From Chryseobacterium gleum (GTDB lineage: Bacteria > Bacteroidota > Bacteroidia > Flavobacteriales_D > Crocinitomicaceae): a stretch of 56,049 nt of DNA. Positions 53,701-56,049 of this stretch are shown one piece after another (within the stretch, counting starts at the first letter, position 1; every line of letters begins with the position of its first letter). The notes below the pieces were generated by a model that saw nothing but the letters and a program-made list of their open reading frames with translations, was not told where the DNA came from and did not search any database. Made by a program: the position numbers and the translations under genes. The stretch is taken from contig CAMDMY010000008.1 in assembly GCA_945902775.1 (NCBI GenBank), forward strand, positions 1 to 56,049, read 5' to 3'.

Positions 53701-56049
53701 TTATTTCACTAAATTGACATGACCCGTTATTTCTTTTCGTCGATCATCACTTTTCAAATTGAAATTAATTTTCCAAGTATACACTCCTTCTTTTGCAATT
53801 TCAGCAGCAGAACCATAGGTGCCCTTCCAACCAATTTTAGAATCGTGGGTTTCAAAAATTAATTCACCCCATCTGTTATAGATATACATTACAAAATTAT
53901 AAGGGTCATATCCTGTTACAAATACTGGATGAAAAGTATTATTGAAATCATCCTCATCTGGCGTAAAAGTGTTTGGAATAAAGTAGACTAATTCTTCATA
54001 AATTTTCACTTTTTTCACAATTGTATCTATACAACCAAATTGAGAAGTTACTATTAAATAAGGGAAAAATGTGGCTGTATCTAAATCAGGATAAGTATGG
54101 TAAGGACTCACTTCTTGTGAAAATTTCCCATCTCCAAAATCCCAAAAATACGTTTCTCCTCCAATTGAATTGTTTTTTAATAGAGTTTCAGCATTTAATG
54201 TTGAAATTAAATCTGGGGTTGGACTAAAATCAGCTATAGGTAACGGATGAATAGTTACTTCGACTTGAATAGGACTAGATTTACATCCATTCAAGGTTCC
54301 TGTTATGAAGTAGATCCCATTTGAAACAGATGAAGGAGTAGCTAACGTGTTAGTTCCTAAATTATCAGTCCAATAGTTAAAAGAAGTACCTTGTGTGCTT
54401 CCAGTTGTTAAATTAGGATCTGTTAAATTTACTTTCAAAGGCGCACAACCACTTGCTGTAGCTCCAACCAAAACAGTTGGTATCGGATTTATCGTTACCA
54501 TAACTGGTTTAATATCAAAGCAATTTCCAGCTAATGATTTTATGTAAAATGTACCATTTGTATTTATAGTTGTTGGAGATGCAACGGGAATAGTACATGC
54601 AATATCTGTAAAATAACTGTTTATTCCCATATTTGTTGAACCAGCTGTTATTCCGGCTTGAGTTAAATTAACAGTTCCAGGTGCACAAATTGCAACAGGA
54701 TTGTTAATGACAAGCGAAGGGGTATTATTTATTGTAGCTGTAACTGCTTTTACAACAAAACAGCCATTACTAGTTGATTTGATGAAGTATGTACCACTTA
54801 TTGCAATTAAAGATGGCCCATTAAGGGAACTTGTAGCTCCTAAATCATTCCAGTAAGTTAATACACCTCCAACAGATGAACCTGATGTAACAGCAATCGC
54901 TGTTAAATCTACAGTAGAAGGGAAACAAGTGCTTTGTGGATCTGTGATTACTAAATTTGGAGCAGAATTAACAGTAATAGAACCTGTTGCAGATACAGTA
55001 CCACATCCACCAATTAAAGGAATGCTATAATTGAAAGTACCACTAGCAGAAGGAGTCCCTGAAATTGTAATTGTGTTTGTAGCCCAAGAAGCAGTCACTC
55101 CAGCTGGTAAATTAGTAGGTGTGCCAATACCTGTAGCACCTGTGGTAGTGTGAGTAACATTAGTCATGACGGTATTAATACAGGTCGTTGGACTTGAAGA
55201 AGCAGCCGTTACAGTATTAATTAATATTACATTAATAGTTCCTGTCGCAGTTATAGTTCCACATCCACCTATCAACGGAATGCTATAATTAAAAGTACCA
55301 TTAGCAGTGGGAGTCCCTGAAATTGTAATTGTGTTTGTCGCCCAAGAAGCAGTCACCCCAGCCGGTAAATTAGAAGGTGTTCCAATACCTGTAGCGCCTG
55401 TAGTAGTGTGCGTAACGTTAGTGATGGCAGTATTAATACACGTGCTTGGACTTGAAGAAGCAGCCGTTACAGTGTTGTTAGGATTAACAATAATAGTTCC
55501 AGTTGCAGATAAAGTTCCACATCCACCTATCAAAGGAATACTATAGTTGAAAGTGCCACTAGCAGTAGGAGTCCCTGAAATTGTAATTGTATTTGTTGCC
55601 CAAGAAGCAGTCACCCCAGCCGGTAAATTAGAAGGAGTTCCAATGCCTGTAGCACCTGTAGTAGTATGTGTAACGTTAGTGATTGCAATATTAATACAAG
55701 AAGTCGGACTTGAAGAAGCAGCCGTTACAGTGTTGTTAGGATTAACAATAATAGTTCCAGTTGCAGATACAGTTCCACATCCACCTATCAACGGAATGCT
55801 ATAATTGAAAGCACCACTAGCAGTAGGAGTCCCTGATATTGTAATTGTGTTTGAAGCCCAAGAAGCAGTCACCCCAGCTGGTAAATTAGAAGGTGTTCCA
55901 ATACCTGTAGCGCCTGTAGTGGTGTGTGTAACGTTAGTGATGGCAGTATTAATACAAGTAGTCGGACTTGAAGAAGCAGCCGTTACAGTGTTGTCAGGAT
56001 TAACAATAATAGTTCCAGTTGCAGATACAGTTCCACATCCACCTATCAA
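53701..56049 (-). CDS. Secreted Ig-repeat adhesin with T9SS type B sorting domain (N-terminus beyond right edge)
   Basis: The last 782 codons of a minus-strand gene; the frame is open to the window edge and the start lies outside. The first 360 or so residues are tandem 86-residue Ig-like units (IGGCGTVSATGTI, TTGATGIGTPSNLPAGVT, TNTITISGTPT, GTFNYSIPL). CHU_C-type Ig repeats (about 360-610: GGVLTYWNDLG, GTYFIKS) follow, then a PKD domain (about 625-680: YFWDFGDGKFSQEVSPYH) and a type B sorting domain (about 688-782: YFIPNTFTPDEDDFN, MYIYNRWGELIFET, GVYTWKINF). The tail closely parallels the adjacent downstream adhesin, so the pair is a likely tandem duplication. Confidence 0.9.
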   Translation of the reverse strand: MIGGCGTVSATGTIIVNPDNTVTAASSSPTTCINTAITNVTHTTTGATGIGTPSNLPAGVTASWASNTITISGTPTASGAFNYSIPLIGGCGTVSATGTIIVNPNNTVTAASSSPTSCINIAITNVTHTTTGATGIGTPSNLPAGVTASWATNTITISGTPTASGTFNYSIPLIGGCGTLSATGTIIVNPNNTVTAASSSPSTCINTAITNVTHTTTGATGIGTPSNLPAGVTASWATNTITISGTPTANGTFNYSIPLIGGCGTITATGTINVILINTVTAASSSPTTCINTVMTNVTHTTTGATGIGTPTNLPAGVTASWATNTITISGTPSASGTFNYSIPLIGGCGTVSATGSITVNSAPNLVITDPQSTCFPSTVDLTAIAVTSGSSVGGVLTYWNDLGATSSLNGPSLIAISGTYFIKSTSNGCFVVKAVTATINNTPSLVINNPVAICAPGTVNLTQAGITAGSTNMGINSYFTDIACTIPVASPTTINTNGTFYIKSLAGNCFDIKPVMVTINPIPTVLVGATASGCAPLKVNLTDPNLTTGSTQGTSFNYWTDNLGTNTLATPSSVSNGIYFITGTLNGCKSSPIQVEVTIHPLPIADFSPTPDLISTLNAETLLKNNSIGGETYFWDFGDGKFSQEVSPYHTYPDLDTATFFPYLIVTSQFGCIDTIVKKVKIYEELVYFIPNTFTPDEDDFNNTFHPVFVTGYDPYNFVMYIYNRWGELIFETHDSKIGWKGTYGSAAEIAKEGVYTWKINFNLKSDDRRKEITGHVNLVK
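54970..56049 (-). repeat. Tandem 258-bp (86-residue) coding repeats running off the right edge
   Basis: The codons for FNYSIPL recur with 258-bp spacing at about 55021, 55279, 55537 and 55795, with the start of a fifth unit at the edge. Units are nearly identical at DNA level over long stretches, including silent sites. Two related units lie in the giant left-edge protein at about 4510-5060. Confidence 0.93.

Noticed and set aside
55307-55804. Two long plus-strand frames repeating each other
   Set aside because: They are antisense shadows of the 258-bp coding repeat; the minus-strand frame has clear Ig and sorting-domain features.

Overview
The window looks like Bacteroidota, most likely Flavobacteriales (Crocinitomicaceae/Fluviicola-like would fit, but I cannot prove the genus). 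The evidence is an AT-rich sequence, menaquinone genes, several very large secreted proteins with type IX secretion system (T9SS) C-terminal sorting domains, a PorP/SprF-family protein beside an OmpA-family protein, LytTR signalling, and repeated TAnnTTTG boxes (the Bacteroidota -7 promoter element) close upstream of genes.

Layout. (1) 1-8932, minus strand: a small secreted protein overlaps the start of a giant repeat adhesin that runs off the left edge; at least 2878 codons are visible, including 19 tandem 75-residue units. (2) 9197-27814 is a housekeeping block: menA-menC, an AddA/RecB-like helicase-nuclease, purE, a LiaF-like membrane protein with a LytS/LytTR two-component pair, tyrosine degradation (hmgA, hppD), an SDR-type threonine dehydrogenase, a MORN-repeat protein, deoC, kup, gcvH and prfB. 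(3) 28269-35285, plus strand: a T9SS cassette of beta-helix/Ig-repeat adhesin, PorP/SprF-like protein and TPR/PD40/OmpA protein, followed by a separate 1908-residue T9SS type A protein (35961-41687). (4) 41805-49022 is mixed: a lipoprotein, an MFS carrier, ribD with a DMT permease, an MBL-fold hydrolase, and an HU-like/SPOR membrane protein. (5) 49527-56049, minus strand: two more adjacent T9SS type B adhesins, the second truncated by the right edge.

How it fits together. Five of the genes encode very large T9SS cargo proteins built from repeated Ig-like, PKD and jelly-roll modules; they fill roughly half of the window. The PorP/SprF-OmpA pair probably serves export or anchoring of the adhesin encoded just upstream. 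Repeat modules are shared between the proteins at the two window edges, and several arrays are almost identical at DNA level, suggesting continuing copy-number change.

Outside the genes I see four kinds of structure: hairpin terminators; a palindromic element family containing GCATGC-like cores (17.0, 19.4, 23.8 kb); a duplicated ~200-bp element before ribD; and islands of degenerate 6-7-base words at gene boundaries, one of which seems to have been absorbed in frame into the helicase-nuclease gene. I saw no rRNA, tRNA, CRISPR array, transposase gene or prophage. Everything here was read by eye; no alignments, folding or database searches were run.
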